Positions 58,181-64,000 of a stretch of DNA of 64,000 nt are shown piece after piece. The stretch's first letter is position 1, and every line of letters begins with the position of its first letter. Source of the DNA: Ruminococcus sp. Its GTDB lineage: Bacteria; Bacillota; Clostridia; Oscillospirales; Ruminococcaceae. Under the pieces are notes generated by a model, which saw only the letters and a list, made by a program, of their open reading frames with translations, did no database searches and had not been told where the DNA came from. Location of the stretch: the NCBI RefSeq assembly GCF_019423705.1, contig NZ_JAHZAX010000009.1:73944-137943 (forward strand), written 5' to 3'. Both the position numbers and the translations under genes were made by a program.

Positions 58181-58194
58181 GGATAGGAGTTATT

Positions 58195-58398
58195 TTGAAT
58201 AATATCAGCATAACAAGAGCCGCACCCCGTATGCGGACGATAAACGAGACGGCAAAAGAAACGGGCTTTCCTGCCCACGCTATCAGACAGCTTGTGAAAG
58301 AAAACAAGATCGTGTTTGTTCAGTGTGGAGCAAAGACACTTGTCAATGTAGAAAAGTTCATCGAGTATCTGAACGAGGGTGAAAGGGGTGCAGTGTAG
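58195..58398 (+). CDS. Excisionase-like HTH protein
   Basis: A 67-aa protein beginning at TTG 58195, chosen because AGGAG (58185-58189) lies 5 bases before it. MRTINETAKETGFPAHAIRQLVKENKI, then CGAKTLVNVEKFIEYL, is a MerR/Xis-type winged helix as found in excisionases of Firmicute elements. Probably recombination directionality factor or early regulator. The stop is followed after 1 base by the next gene. Confidence 0.75.
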   Translation: MNNISITRAAPRMRTINETAKETGFPAHAIRQLVKENKIVFVQCGAKTLVNVEKFIEYLNEGERGAV

Positions 58399-58399
58399 T

Positions 58400-58693
58400 A
58401 TGACAGCAGCCGAAAGGATAGCAAACGCCCTCAGAGCAGGCGAAGAAAACGCCGTGAGCCTTTCCGATATGTGCAGGATATCAGGGCTTGACAACCGCAG
58501 CACAAGGCTTTGTATCGAGGATATGCGGCGTAAAGGTGCGGTTATATGTTCCAGCAGCAATGGCTATTATTTGCCTAGCGATGTATACGAGCTGCGGCGG
58601 TACGTTCGTACAGAACACGCACGGTCACAAAGCATAAGAACAACGCTCAGAGCAGCAGAAGACTTGCTTGACAAGTGGGAGAGTGAGGGTTAA
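58400..58693 (+). CDS. Winged-helix-like element protein
   Basis: A 97-aa protein. Residues 1-60 look like a winged helix (AAERIANALRAGEENAVSLS, then DMCRISGLDNRSTRLCIEDM), followed by a basic helix (YELRRYVRTEHARSQSIRTT). Phage early regions often carry such a DNA-binding protein just before the replication gene. The start at 58400 follows AAGGGG; the frame's first ATG is at 58379. Three bases separate it from the replication gene. Confidence 0.7.
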   Translation: MTAAERIANALRAGEENAVSLSDMCRISGLDNRSTRLCIEDMRRKGAVICSSSNGYYLPSDVYELRRYVRTEHARSQSIRTTLRAAEDLLDKWESEG

Positions 58694-58696
58694 ACA

Positions 58697-59479
58697 ATGG
58701 CTGAAAAGCGTTATTATTGGCTTAAACTCAAAGAAACTTTCTTTGAAGAAATGTATATCAAAGCTTTACGCAGGCAGCCACAGGGCGACAGCTTAGTAAT
58801 AGCTTATCTGAAAATGCAGTTGCGGACAATGAAAACAAATGGCATTTTTACCTATGGAGGCTTTTTGCCTGACAGTGCCGCAGAGCTTGCGTTGGCGATA
58901 GACGAGCCCGAAGAAATTGTAAAGACCACTCTTGAAGCCCTTATAAAGTTTGGTGTAGTTGAACGAGCGTCAAACGAAGACCTTTTAATGATCGAAATGC
59001 AAAAATGTATCGGCTCTGAGAGTTCATCAACTCAAAGAGTAAAGAAAATGCGGGCAAAAAGTAATGAAGCAGCGTTACAATGTAACGAGAAAACGTTACA
59101 ATTTGAAGATACAGCGTTACAATGTAACGCAACTATAAATAAAGAGATAAGAGATAAAGAGATAAGAGATAAAAAAACAAATAAGAAAAAAGAGAGCGAA
59201 AAGGTTAAGAACAATTATGCTGACGATGTAACCTTAACTCAGGCTGAATATGACAAGTTAATGTCTGAGTTTCCGAAGAAGTTTGTTGATAAGTGCATAG
59301 AGATCTTGAACAACTATAAGCTATCAAATGGTGTTAAGTACAAGTCCGACTATCATGCTATAAGAAGTTGGGTCATAGGCGAAGTTCAAAAGCGTTATCC
59401 TCAGCTTGCTTCACAGCCAAGTGAACAGCAAGACCCCGAAGACCTCTTCAAAAATCCCTGGACTGATATTTGCGGCTAA
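58697..59479 (+). CDS. Phage-type replisome organiser (Rep)
   Basis: A 260-aa protein with the phage replisome organiser N-terminal domain (about 1-115: YYWLKLKETFFEEMYIKALR, then GDSLVIAYLKMQLRTMKTNG and GFLPDSAAELALAID). A repetitive linker (about 125-165) follows, then a C-terminal helical domain (about 190-255) resembling DnaB/DnaD-like helicase-loading regions. The linker is encoded by three 21-bp repeats and a 15-bp tandem repeat, giving AALQCNE/KTLQFED/TALQCNA and NKEIRDKEIRDK. These DNA repeats look like a replication origin inside the gene. Likely initiates replication of the excised element. Confidence 0.85.
   Translation: MAEKRYYWLKLKETFFEEMYIKALRRQPQGDSLVIAYLKMQLRTMKTNGIFTYGGFLPDSAAELALAIDEPEEIVKTTLEALIKFGVVERASNEDLLMIEMQKCIGSESSSTQRVKKMRAKSNEAALQCNEKTLQFEDTALQCNATINKEIRDKEIRDKKTNKKKESEKVKNNYADDVTLTQAEYDKLMSEFPKKFVDKCIEILNNYKLSNGVKYKSDYHAIRSWVIGEVQKRYPQLASQPSEQQDPEDLFKNPWTDICG
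59072..59175 (+). other. Putative replication origin: 21-bp iterons plus A-rich tandem repeat
   Basis: GCGTTACAATGTAACG at 59072-59087 and 59114-59129, with a half-diverged copy ACGTTACAATTT at 59093, spaced exactly 21 bp. Each full copy is a near-palindrome (CGTTACA-A-TGTAACG). Next comes AAAGAGATAAGAGAT twice in tandem (59141-59170), an A-rich region suited to unwinding. Confidence 0.6.
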
Positions 59480-59586
59480 TGCTGTAACCGTTTTTGTCTT
59501 GACAAATGAACATACGAGCAAGCACAAGCTTGTGATACCACTACAAAATACTACACTAGCGGGCATTGCTTAAAGGAGGTGAAGAA
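59480..59586. other. Gap between rep and the terminase gene
   Basis: About 100 bases with CTTGACAAATG at 59499 but no fitting -10 element, and GCAAGCACAAGCTTG. Contains the strong SD AAAGGAGGTGA before the next gene. Confidence 0.5.
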
Positions 59587-59982
59587 ATGACAGCAAGGCA
59601 AAAGAAATTCGCTGAATATTATGCCGAGAGCGGAAACGCCACGCAAAGTGCTGTTAAGGCTGGATATTCTAAGAAATTCGCTCACACGAACGCTAGCAAG
59701 CTTCTGAATGTTGAAGAGGTCAAGGCATATGTGCGGGAGCTGACGGAAAAGGGACAGCGTGAACGCATTATGTCAGCGTTGGAACGTCAAGCCCTGCTGT
59801 CAGACATTGCCCGTGATAGTGATGAGGGTATGCCGTCAAGGCTGCGTGCGATAGACCTTTTGAACAAAATGACGGGCGTTTATATCTCTCAGGACGATGA
59901 CGAAAGCGAAGAAGTTTTAGCCGCCCTTGATAGGGTATTAGGTCAAATCAATGACGGGTTTGAAAACGGGTCACAAACATAA
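59587..59982 (+). CDS. terS: Phage terminase small subunit
   Basis: A 131-aa protein of the Terminase_2 family. MTARQKKFAEYYAESGNATQ, then SAVKAGYSKKFAHTNASKLL is the classic helix-turn-helix N-terminus that recognises pac DNA. A helical oligomerisation region and an acidic C-terminus (SQDDDESEEVLAALDRV) follow. AAAGGAGGTGA 5 bases before the ATG at 59587 sets the start. No large subunit follows, so it would have to direct the packaging motor of another phage, as TerS does in SaPI-type satellites. Confidence 0.88.
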   Translation: MTARQKKFAEYYAESGNATQSAVKAGYSKKFAHTNASKLLNVEEVKAYVRELTEKGQRERIMSALERQALLSDIARDSDEGMPSRLRAIDLLNKMTGVYISQDDDESEEVLAALDRVLGQINDGFENGSQT

Positions 59983-60000
59983 AGACGAAAGGTGAAAACA

Positions 60001-60564
60001 ATGTCACAAGAAAACACAAATCAAAAGCTAGTCAATTACATTTCAAGAATAGCAGCAGAAGCAGGAGCTGCAAAGGCTATTGAGATATACCAAGCACAAG
60101 AAGCCGAACGTATCAAGGACAACGAAAGCAAGAAGTTCAAGAACGTCAAGCTATTGCTCAAAGAATACCGAAATTTGAGGGCATATGCTGAAAACGCTCT
60201 TTGTGACGCTTCACAGATAAACGATCTTGTCATACGGGAGCTTATCGGCTTTAGCGAATACGAGAAATACAAAGTCAAAAGCATAAAAAATCAGATCGTG
60301 ACAACTAAAACCATAATGGAACACGTTCAAACTATGCTTGATATATACAAAATCCGGTGTACTTCCTCAGTTCGTGAGGATATGCAAAGGCGTTGGCGTG
60401 TAATTGAAGCCGCTTTCATCACAGGCGAAACCGCCCCGACATATGACGAGATAGCCGAAAGAGAAATAATTGACAGCAGAACAGTGTACAAGGATATAGA
60501 CAAAGCTTGCAAGGATCTTTCAAGCCTTATTTTCGGTTTGAATGTAAGCGGGCTTGAAACATAG
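60001..60564 (+). CDS. Phage late-transcription-regulator-like protein
   Basis: A 187-aa protein. N-terminal helices, a conserved-looking KNVKLLLKEYRNLRAYAENA, and a C-terminal sigma-region-4-like helix-turn-helix (APTYDEIAEREIIDSRTVYK then DIDKACKDLSSLIFG) resemble ArpU/RinA-type activators of phage late genes. AAAGG lies 8 bases before the ATG at 60001. Its place after terS suggests it controls terS expression or interacts with a helper phage (inference). Confidence 0.65.
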   Translation: MSQENTNQKLVNYISRIAAEAGAAKAIEIYQAQEAERIKDNESKKFKNVKLLLKEYRNLRAYAENALCDASQINDLVIRELIGFSEYEKYKVKSIKNQIVTTKTIMEHVQTMLDIYKIRCTSSVREDMQRRWRVIEAAFITGETAPTYDEIAEREIIDSRTVYKDIDKACKDLSSLIFGLNVSGLET

Positions 60565-60583
60565 ACCGAAAGGAAAATAGGCA

Positions 60584-60778
60584 ATGAGTCAACCCAAAGA
60601 ATTACTAGCACTCAGAAAAAGACTTGCCAAGCGTGGTTATTTCAATATTCACATAAACAAAAGCAGCGAGCAGCCTAATTATTACGTTATCGAAGCACAA
60701 GAGCCTTTAACTCATACCAAAGTAACGAGAGTTGAACGCCTTGAAATTTGTAGCTTGATAATGCAACACCGTAATTAA
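60584..60778 (+). CDS. Small element protein, unknown
   Basis: A 64-aa protein (MSQPKELLALRKRLAKRGYF at the N-terminus) with good SD AAAGGA. Predicted alpha then beta, ending VERLEICSLIMQHRN. No family recognised. 19 bases after the preceding gene, so likely co-transcribed. Confidence 0.6.
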   Translation: MSQPKELLALRKRLAKRGYFNIHINKSSEQPNYYVIEAQEPLTHTKVTRVERLEICSLIMQHRN

Positions 60779-60840
60779 CTAAGTTTACCGTCCAGCGAGT
60801 AAACCGTTCGCACTGCTCCAATAACAGAAAGGATAAAAAT

Positions 60841-61041
60841 ATGAAAAAGTACAATACTTTATTTGAACTATCACTTGACGATGATGTGATAGAATGGGTG
60901 AAAAGTTATGGCGAAGATTTTAAACCTAAGTCAAAAGCAGCCTATAAGAATTTGCTTATTGCATACTTTGAGTTTCTAAAAGCGAGATACGAAGATGACA
61001 GGCTCTCAGAGCCGCAGCAGGCAGAGGACGGCAAAGTTTAA
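60841..61041 (+). CDS. Small acidic element protein, unknown
   Basis: A 66-aa protein starting MKKYNTLFELSLDDDVIEWV, with AAAGGA 7 bases before the ATG. Acidic, helical, no known motif. Last gene before the right end of the element. Confidence 0.6.
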   Translation: MKKYNTLFELSLDDDVIEWVKSYGEDFKPKSKAAYKNLLIAYFEFLKARYEDDRLSEPQQAEDGKV

Positions 61042-61301
61042 AGACGAGAGCACAGGACGCAGCACAAGAGCTGTCAGAACGTTTGAGGGGTATTGAAAGC
61101 ATAAGCGAAAATGTTATTGTGCATTATGCCGTATAGTCTCCATTGCTTGACTATCGCAAAAAATTCTGGTCATTATTTGGTCATTATAAGCGGTGAAAAT
61201 CGACTGAATTTTATAAAAAGCTGTGAAATGCAAAACAGCACAAACCCTTTATTTACGGGCTTTTATAAGAAGCTGTTAAACGCTGTGAAATAAAACAAGC
61301 T
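61042..61301. other. Right-end region of the element
   Basis: No supported gene. Contains the GGTCATT pair (61165-61189) that mirrors the one near the left end, and otherwise AT-rich sequence up to attR. Confidence 0.6.
61165..61189. repeat. Repeated GGTCATT motif near attR (possible integrase arm sites)
   Basis: TCTGGTCATTATTTGGTCAT followed by TATAAG; same spacing and orientation as at 54256-54281. Confidence 0.55.
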
Positions 61302-61328
61302 GAGTTCAAATCTCTCAATCCGCGCCAA
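61302..61328. repeat. attR: right 27-bp direct repeat
   Basis: Identical to 54164-54190. It contains the 3' part of tRNA-Ser(GCT) without the rest of the tRNA. Confidence 0.92.
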
Positions 61329-61360
61329 TACGCCTTACGTTTTTGTATGGCGTATTTTTT
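61327..61360 (+). terminator. Original terminator of the tRNA-Ser operon, displaced
   Basis: AATACGCC ... GGCGTATT followed by TTTT, directly after attR. Before integration it would have followed tRNA-Ser(GCT) by one base. Confidence 0.85.
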
Positions 61361-61391
61361 ATTGCCTAAACCACCGCATACAAAACAAAGT

Positions 61392-61421
61392 GCCTTTGAG
61401 AACTCTCCCAAAGGCGTTTTT
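61392..61421 (+). terminator. Terminator-like hairpin before the nitroreductase stop
   Basis: GCCTTTG ... CAAAGGC followed by GTTTTTT. T-run is on the plus strand; it may act for both directions. Confidence 0.6.
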
Positions 61422-61439
61422 TCATTTCAAATCAAAATA

Positions 61440-61970
61440 TCAGAAAAACTTCGTGATATCCTCAACAGCTTTTCTCTTCGGCCTCTGAGGAGCTTCATCT
61501 GCATAGCCCACAGCAATAACGGAAACCACCGTCTCAGTCTCAGGGATACCAAGCACCTCTCTCAGCTTCTCGCCGTCTCTGATACCCATAATAAGCGATC
61601 CAAGGCCAAGCTCAGCGGCTTTCAGCACAAGTATCTCGTTGTGAAGTCCAAGGTCGTAAAAGCCCCAGCCGTTGCCCACTTCGTTGTCGGGGTTGCCCTC
61701 ACGGTCAAAACCAGCCCTGTTGTGCACAAAGCTCGTCACGATAAGCGCCGCATTTTCCGAACGCTCGCAGTTGAAACCAGGCAGACACTCTTCCCTCACC
61801 TTTTTGCACATCTCGTCAGACAACACGCAGTAATATCTCGCCGTCTGCGAATTCTTCCAAGAAGGTGCTTCGATAGCCGCCGCAATTATTGCCTCCACCT
61901 GCTCCTTGCTTGCCTTTTTGCTGTATTTTCTTATGCTTCTTCTGCTTTCGATAACATTTTGAAATTCCAT
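61440..61970 (-). CDS. Nitroreductase-family protein
   Basis: FMN-dependent oxidoreductase, 176 aa. MEFQNVIESRRSIRKYSKK (FMN-phosphate binding SRRSIR), APSWKNSQTARYYCV, and GLGSLIMGIRDGEKLREVLGIPETETVVSVIAVGY are family hallmarks. The frame opens at 61988; AAAGGA 9 bases before the ATG at 61970 sets the start. Physiological substrate unknown. Followed on the chromosome by the attR site. Confidence 0.92.
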   Translation of the reverse strand: MEFQNVIESRRSIRKYSKKASKEQVEAIIAAAIEAPSWKNSQTARYYCVLSDEMCKKVREECLPGFNCERSENAALIVTSFVHNRAGFDREGNPDNEVGNGWGFYDLGLHNEILVLKAAELGLGSLIMGIRDGEKLREVLGIPETETVVSVIAVGYADEAPQRPKRKAVEDITKFF

Positions 61971-62008
61971 TTTATTCCATCCTTTCAATATAAAATAGCT
62001 TTATTCGT

Positions 62009-62656
62009 TTATTCCGCAAGCCCTGCCGCACGCTTCATCTTCGTCCGAAACAGGCGATCAAAGACCGCCACGCAGCGCCCTACAAGCAGCATTGCCGCCA
62101 GCGTTCCAATGCCGATACCGATAATGCTCCTGCTGAACACAAGACCAATTATGCAGGCAATAACAACGCAGGAAACATCAAGGATATTCTTGCCAAAGCC
62201 CATATCCTTACCAAAAGCGCCGCCGATAGCCTGAGCAAGTCCGTCCGCTGGGTTCGGCACAAGCTTCATCGCTATCATCAGCGACATTCCAACAGCCGTG
62301 CATATTATCGCCGCAGCAAGATACAATGCGTTCTGCCATATGTGCGAAAAGCTGAATGACAAAAGCTTTGAAAACAAATTCAGCAGCAGGCTGAAAACCA
62401 CGCTGAATGGCAGTTGCAGCCAGTCAAATAGGGTGCTGTTTTTGCCCTTTATGGCTATCTCGATGACAACGAACAGAGCATATACCACAAACGTCACAAA
62501 GGAAAAATTCACATTCCATATAGTGGATACCGCAAACGGCACCGATATTATGGTCGAGACCCCAAGTCCCGTTTTTGTGTTCATCGTTATCCCCGCCGCC
62601 AAAATCACCAGCCCGAGAAAATATATTACCGCCCTTGCGATGTAATTCTTCTTCAC
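62009..62656 (-). CDS. YczE/YitT-like membrane protein
   Basis: A 215-aa membrane protein with about six helices: ARAVIYFLGLVILAAGITMN at the N-terminus, then NTKTGLGVSTIISVPFAVS, IWQNALYLAAAIICTAVGMS and a loop KLVPNPADGLAQAIGG. The pattern is that of the YczE/DUF6198 family of Firmicutes, function unknown. Starts 38 bases upstream of the nitroreductase and may be co-transcribed with it. Confidence 0.82.
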   Translation of the reverse strand: MKKNYIARAVIYFLGLVILAAGITMNTKTGLGVSTIISVPFAVSTIWNVNFSFVTFVVYALFVVIEIAIKGKNSTLFDWLQLPFSVVFSLLLNLFSKLLSFSFSHIWQNALYLAAAIICTAVGMSLMIAMKLVPNPADGLAQAIGGAFGKDMGFGKNILDVSCVVIACIIGLVFSRSIIGIGIGTLAAMLLVGRCVAVFDRLFRTKMKRAAGLAE

Positions 62657-62721
62657 ATTTATTCGCCTCTTTGCCTTAAATTATACCACATTTTTCGCCC
62701 TTTTTCAATAGTCAAAACAGC

Positions 62722-62754
62722 AAAAAAGACTGCCGCCCGAAAGCAGCAGTCTTT
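62722..62754 (-). terminator. Terminator of pckA
   Basis: AAGACTGC/GCAGTCTT hairpin followed by T6 on the minus strand. Confidence 0.85.
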
Positions 62755-62785
62755 ATTATTGCAAATATAAATTACAGGTACGAAA

Positions 62786-64000
62786 TTACTTCTGTGGACC
62801 AGCAGCAACAAGTGCCTTACCAGCAGGGTTGCCTTCGTACTTAGCAAAATTCTTGATGAATCTGTCAGCCAGATCCTCTGCCTTCTTCTCCCACTCGGAA
62901 GCGTCAGCATATGTGTCACGAGGATCAAGAATCGCAGAATCAACGCCTGGAAGCTCTGTTGGAACCTCAAAGTTGAAGTGAGGAATTGTCTTTGTAGGAG
63001 CGTTGAGGATATCGCCGTTAAGGATAGCGTCGATGATACCACGAGTATCCTTGATAGAGATTCTCTTGCCTGTGCCGTTCCAACCTGTGTTTACGAGGTA
63101 AGCCTTAGCGCCGCTCTTCTCCATCTTCTTAACGAGCTCTTCAGCATACTTTGTTGGGTGGAGCTCAAGGAATGCCTGACCGAAGCAAGCTGAGAATGTT
63201 GGTGTAGGCTCTGTGATACCACGCTCAGTACCGGCAAGCTTTGCAGTAAATCCGGAGAGGAAGTAATACTGTGTCTGCTCTGGTGTGAGGACAGATACTG
63301 GAGGAAGTACGCCGAATGCGTCAGCTGAAAGGAAGATAACGTTCTTTGCAGCAGGTGCAGAAGAGATAGGACGAACGATGTTCTCGATGTGGTCGATTGG
63401 ATAAGATACACGAGTGTTCTCTGTAACGCTCTTATCAGCAAAGTCAATCTTGCCGTTCTCGTCGAGAGTTACGTTCTCGAGAAGTGCGTTTCTCTTGATA
63501 GCGTTGTAGATATCAGGCTCAGACTCCTTATCAAGGTTGATTACCTTTGCATAGCAGCCGCCCTCGAAGTTGAATACGCCGTTATCGTCCCAGCCGTGCT
63601 CGTCGTCGCCGATGAGAAGTCTCTTAGGATCAGTAGAAAGTGTTGTCTTACCTGTTCCTGAAAGGCCGAAGAAGATAGCTGTGTTTTCGCCGTTCTTATC
63701 TGTGTTAGCAGAGCAATGCATTGAAGCCATACCCTTAAGAGGCAGGTAGTAGTTCATCATTGAGAACATACCCTTCTTCATCTCTCCGCCGTACCAAGTG
63801 TTGATGATAACCTGCTCACGGCTTGTGATGTTGAACATAACAGCTGTCTCAGAGTTAAGACCAAGCTCCTTATAGTTCTCTACCTTAGCCTTAGAAGCGT
63901 TGTATACAACGAAGTCAGGCTCAAAGTTCTCAAGCTCCTCAGCTGTTGGCTTGATGAACATATTTGTTACAAAGTGAGCCTGCCAAGCAACCTCAACGAT
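62786..64000 (-). CDS. pckA: Phosphoenolpyruvate carboxykinase (ATP), 3' part
   Basis: The C-terminal ~405 residues of an ATP-dependent PEPCK; the gene begins beyond the right edge. The frame is open to base 64000 and reads IVEVAWQAHFVTNMFIKPTA, so the ATG at 63961 is internal. P-loop FFGLSGTGKTTLS, metal/kinase motif IGDDEHGWDDNGVFNFEGG, and LTPEQTQYYFLSGFTAKLAGTE are conserved. In rumen and gut Clostridia this enzyme often runs towards oxaloacetate, conserving ATP. Strong terminator downstream. Confidence 0.96.
   Translation of the reverse strand: MVEVAWQAHFVTNMFIKPTAEELENFEPDFVVYNASKAKVENYKELGLNSETAVMFNITSREQVIINTWYGGEMKKGMFSMMNYYLPLKGMASMHCSANTDKNGENTAIFFGLSGTGKTTLSTDPKRLLIGDDEHGWDDNGVFNFEGGCYAKVINLDKESEPDIYNAIKRNALLENVTLDENGKIDFADKSVTENTRVSYPIDHIENIVRPISSAPAAKNVIFLSADAFGVLPPVSVLTPEQTQYYFLSGFTAKLAGTERGITEPTPTFSACFGQAFLELHPTKYAEELVKKMEKSGAKAYLVNTGWNGTGKRISIKDTRGIIDAILNGDILNAPTKTIPHFNFEVPTELPGVDSAILDPRDTYADASEWEKKAEDLADRFIKNFAKYEGNPAGKALVAAGPQK

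Larger units (their letters stand above)
54164..61328. mobile_element. Integrated phage-satellite-like element (PICI-like) in tRNA-Ser(GCT)
   Basis: A 7.2 kb element bounded by 27-bp direct repeats. Gene content: tyrosine integrase, ImmA/IrrE-like peptidase, XRE repressor, excisionase-like HTH protein, winged-helix protein, phage replisome organiser, small terminase subunit, late-regulator-like protein and several small unknowns. There is no large terminase, portal, capsid, tail, lysis or conjugation gene. Leftward genes (int side) and rightward genes diverge at 57735-57889. This set and order match the phage-inducible chromosomal island plan of Gram-positive bacteria, although 7 kb is small. 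A decayed prophage is the main alternative. Confidence 0.8.

Noticed and set aside
54164..61328. Complete prophage or conjugative element
   Set aside because: No capsid, portal, tail, large terminase, lysis, relaxase or type IV secretion genes. Only a satellite or a remnant fits.

Overview
The window is chromosomal DNA of a Gram-positive, low-to-middle G+C anaerobe of the class Clostridia, most likely a Ruminococcus-type member of the Oscillospiraceae/Ruminococcaceae. The evidence is the tRNAs and sigma-A promoters (TTGACA, 17 bp, TATAAT), a T-box leader, a SpoIID protein, BspA-type leucine-rich repeats, choline/glucan-binding-type wall repeats, NPxTG-anchored surface proteins, and a fermentative indolepyruvate:ferredoxin oxidoreductase operon. 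Species assignment is inference only.

Layout. 1-2616: end of a DUF5685 gene, a J-domain protein with a cysteine-rich tail, and two membrane proteins. 2666-3118: tRNA Gly-Arg-His operon. 3217-7892: BspA-like LRR protein, secreted NlpC/P60 hydrolase, serine hydrolase and MscL. 8080-8667: three tRNA-Gln genes in two operons. 8811-12090: Cys T-box leader followed by cysE, cysS and a cyclophilin. 12136-15974: rimO-pgsA, a structured intergenic region that looks like an ncRNA gene, a lipoprotein and recX. 15978-24300: recA, prmC-DUF1385, a two-component system, a lipoprotein and citrate synthase. 24555-29018: spoIID, a cupin, and two tandem mosaic surface proteins. 29144-34472: queH, a zinc-ribbon membrane protein, DUF3343 plus cysteine desulfurase, and a large membrane-anchored wall-repeat protein. 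34598-38531: pheA-ispF, an acetyltransferase, an EamA protein, tcdA and a ferredoxin. 38710-43354: iorA-iorB-HD-paaK-ACT operon. 43659-50156: galK, an EAL gene broken by one amber codon, trmB, and an ECF sigma/anti-sigma pair. 50378-53703: ilvB-ilvN-ilvC. 53913-54189: two tRNA-Ser genes. 61440-64000: nitroreductase, a YczE-like protein and the 3' part of pckA.

The main accessory feature is a 7.2 kb element (54164-61328) integrated into the 3' end of tRNA-Ser(GCT) and bounded by 27-bp direct repeats. It carries a tyrosine integrase, an ImmA-like peptidase, an XRE repressor divergent from a short early operon (excisionase-like HTH, winged-helix protein, replisome organiser), a small terminase subunit and a phage-type late regulator. 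It has no large terminase, portal or capsid genes. This gene set and order resemble a phage-inducible chromosomal island (phage satellite). It also contains 21-bp iterons with an A-rich tandem repeat inside the replication gene, a possible small RNA between int and the repressor, and a repeated GGTCATT motif near both ends. The integrase has what looks like an extra XRE-type helix-turn-helix inserted between its DNA-binding and catalytic domains.

Other points of interest are a mosaic gene duplication (25992-28940), a dispersed family of intergenic palindromes, a duplicated ECF-promoter-like leader flanking the sigma locus, and genes that lack a well-placed canonical start codon.
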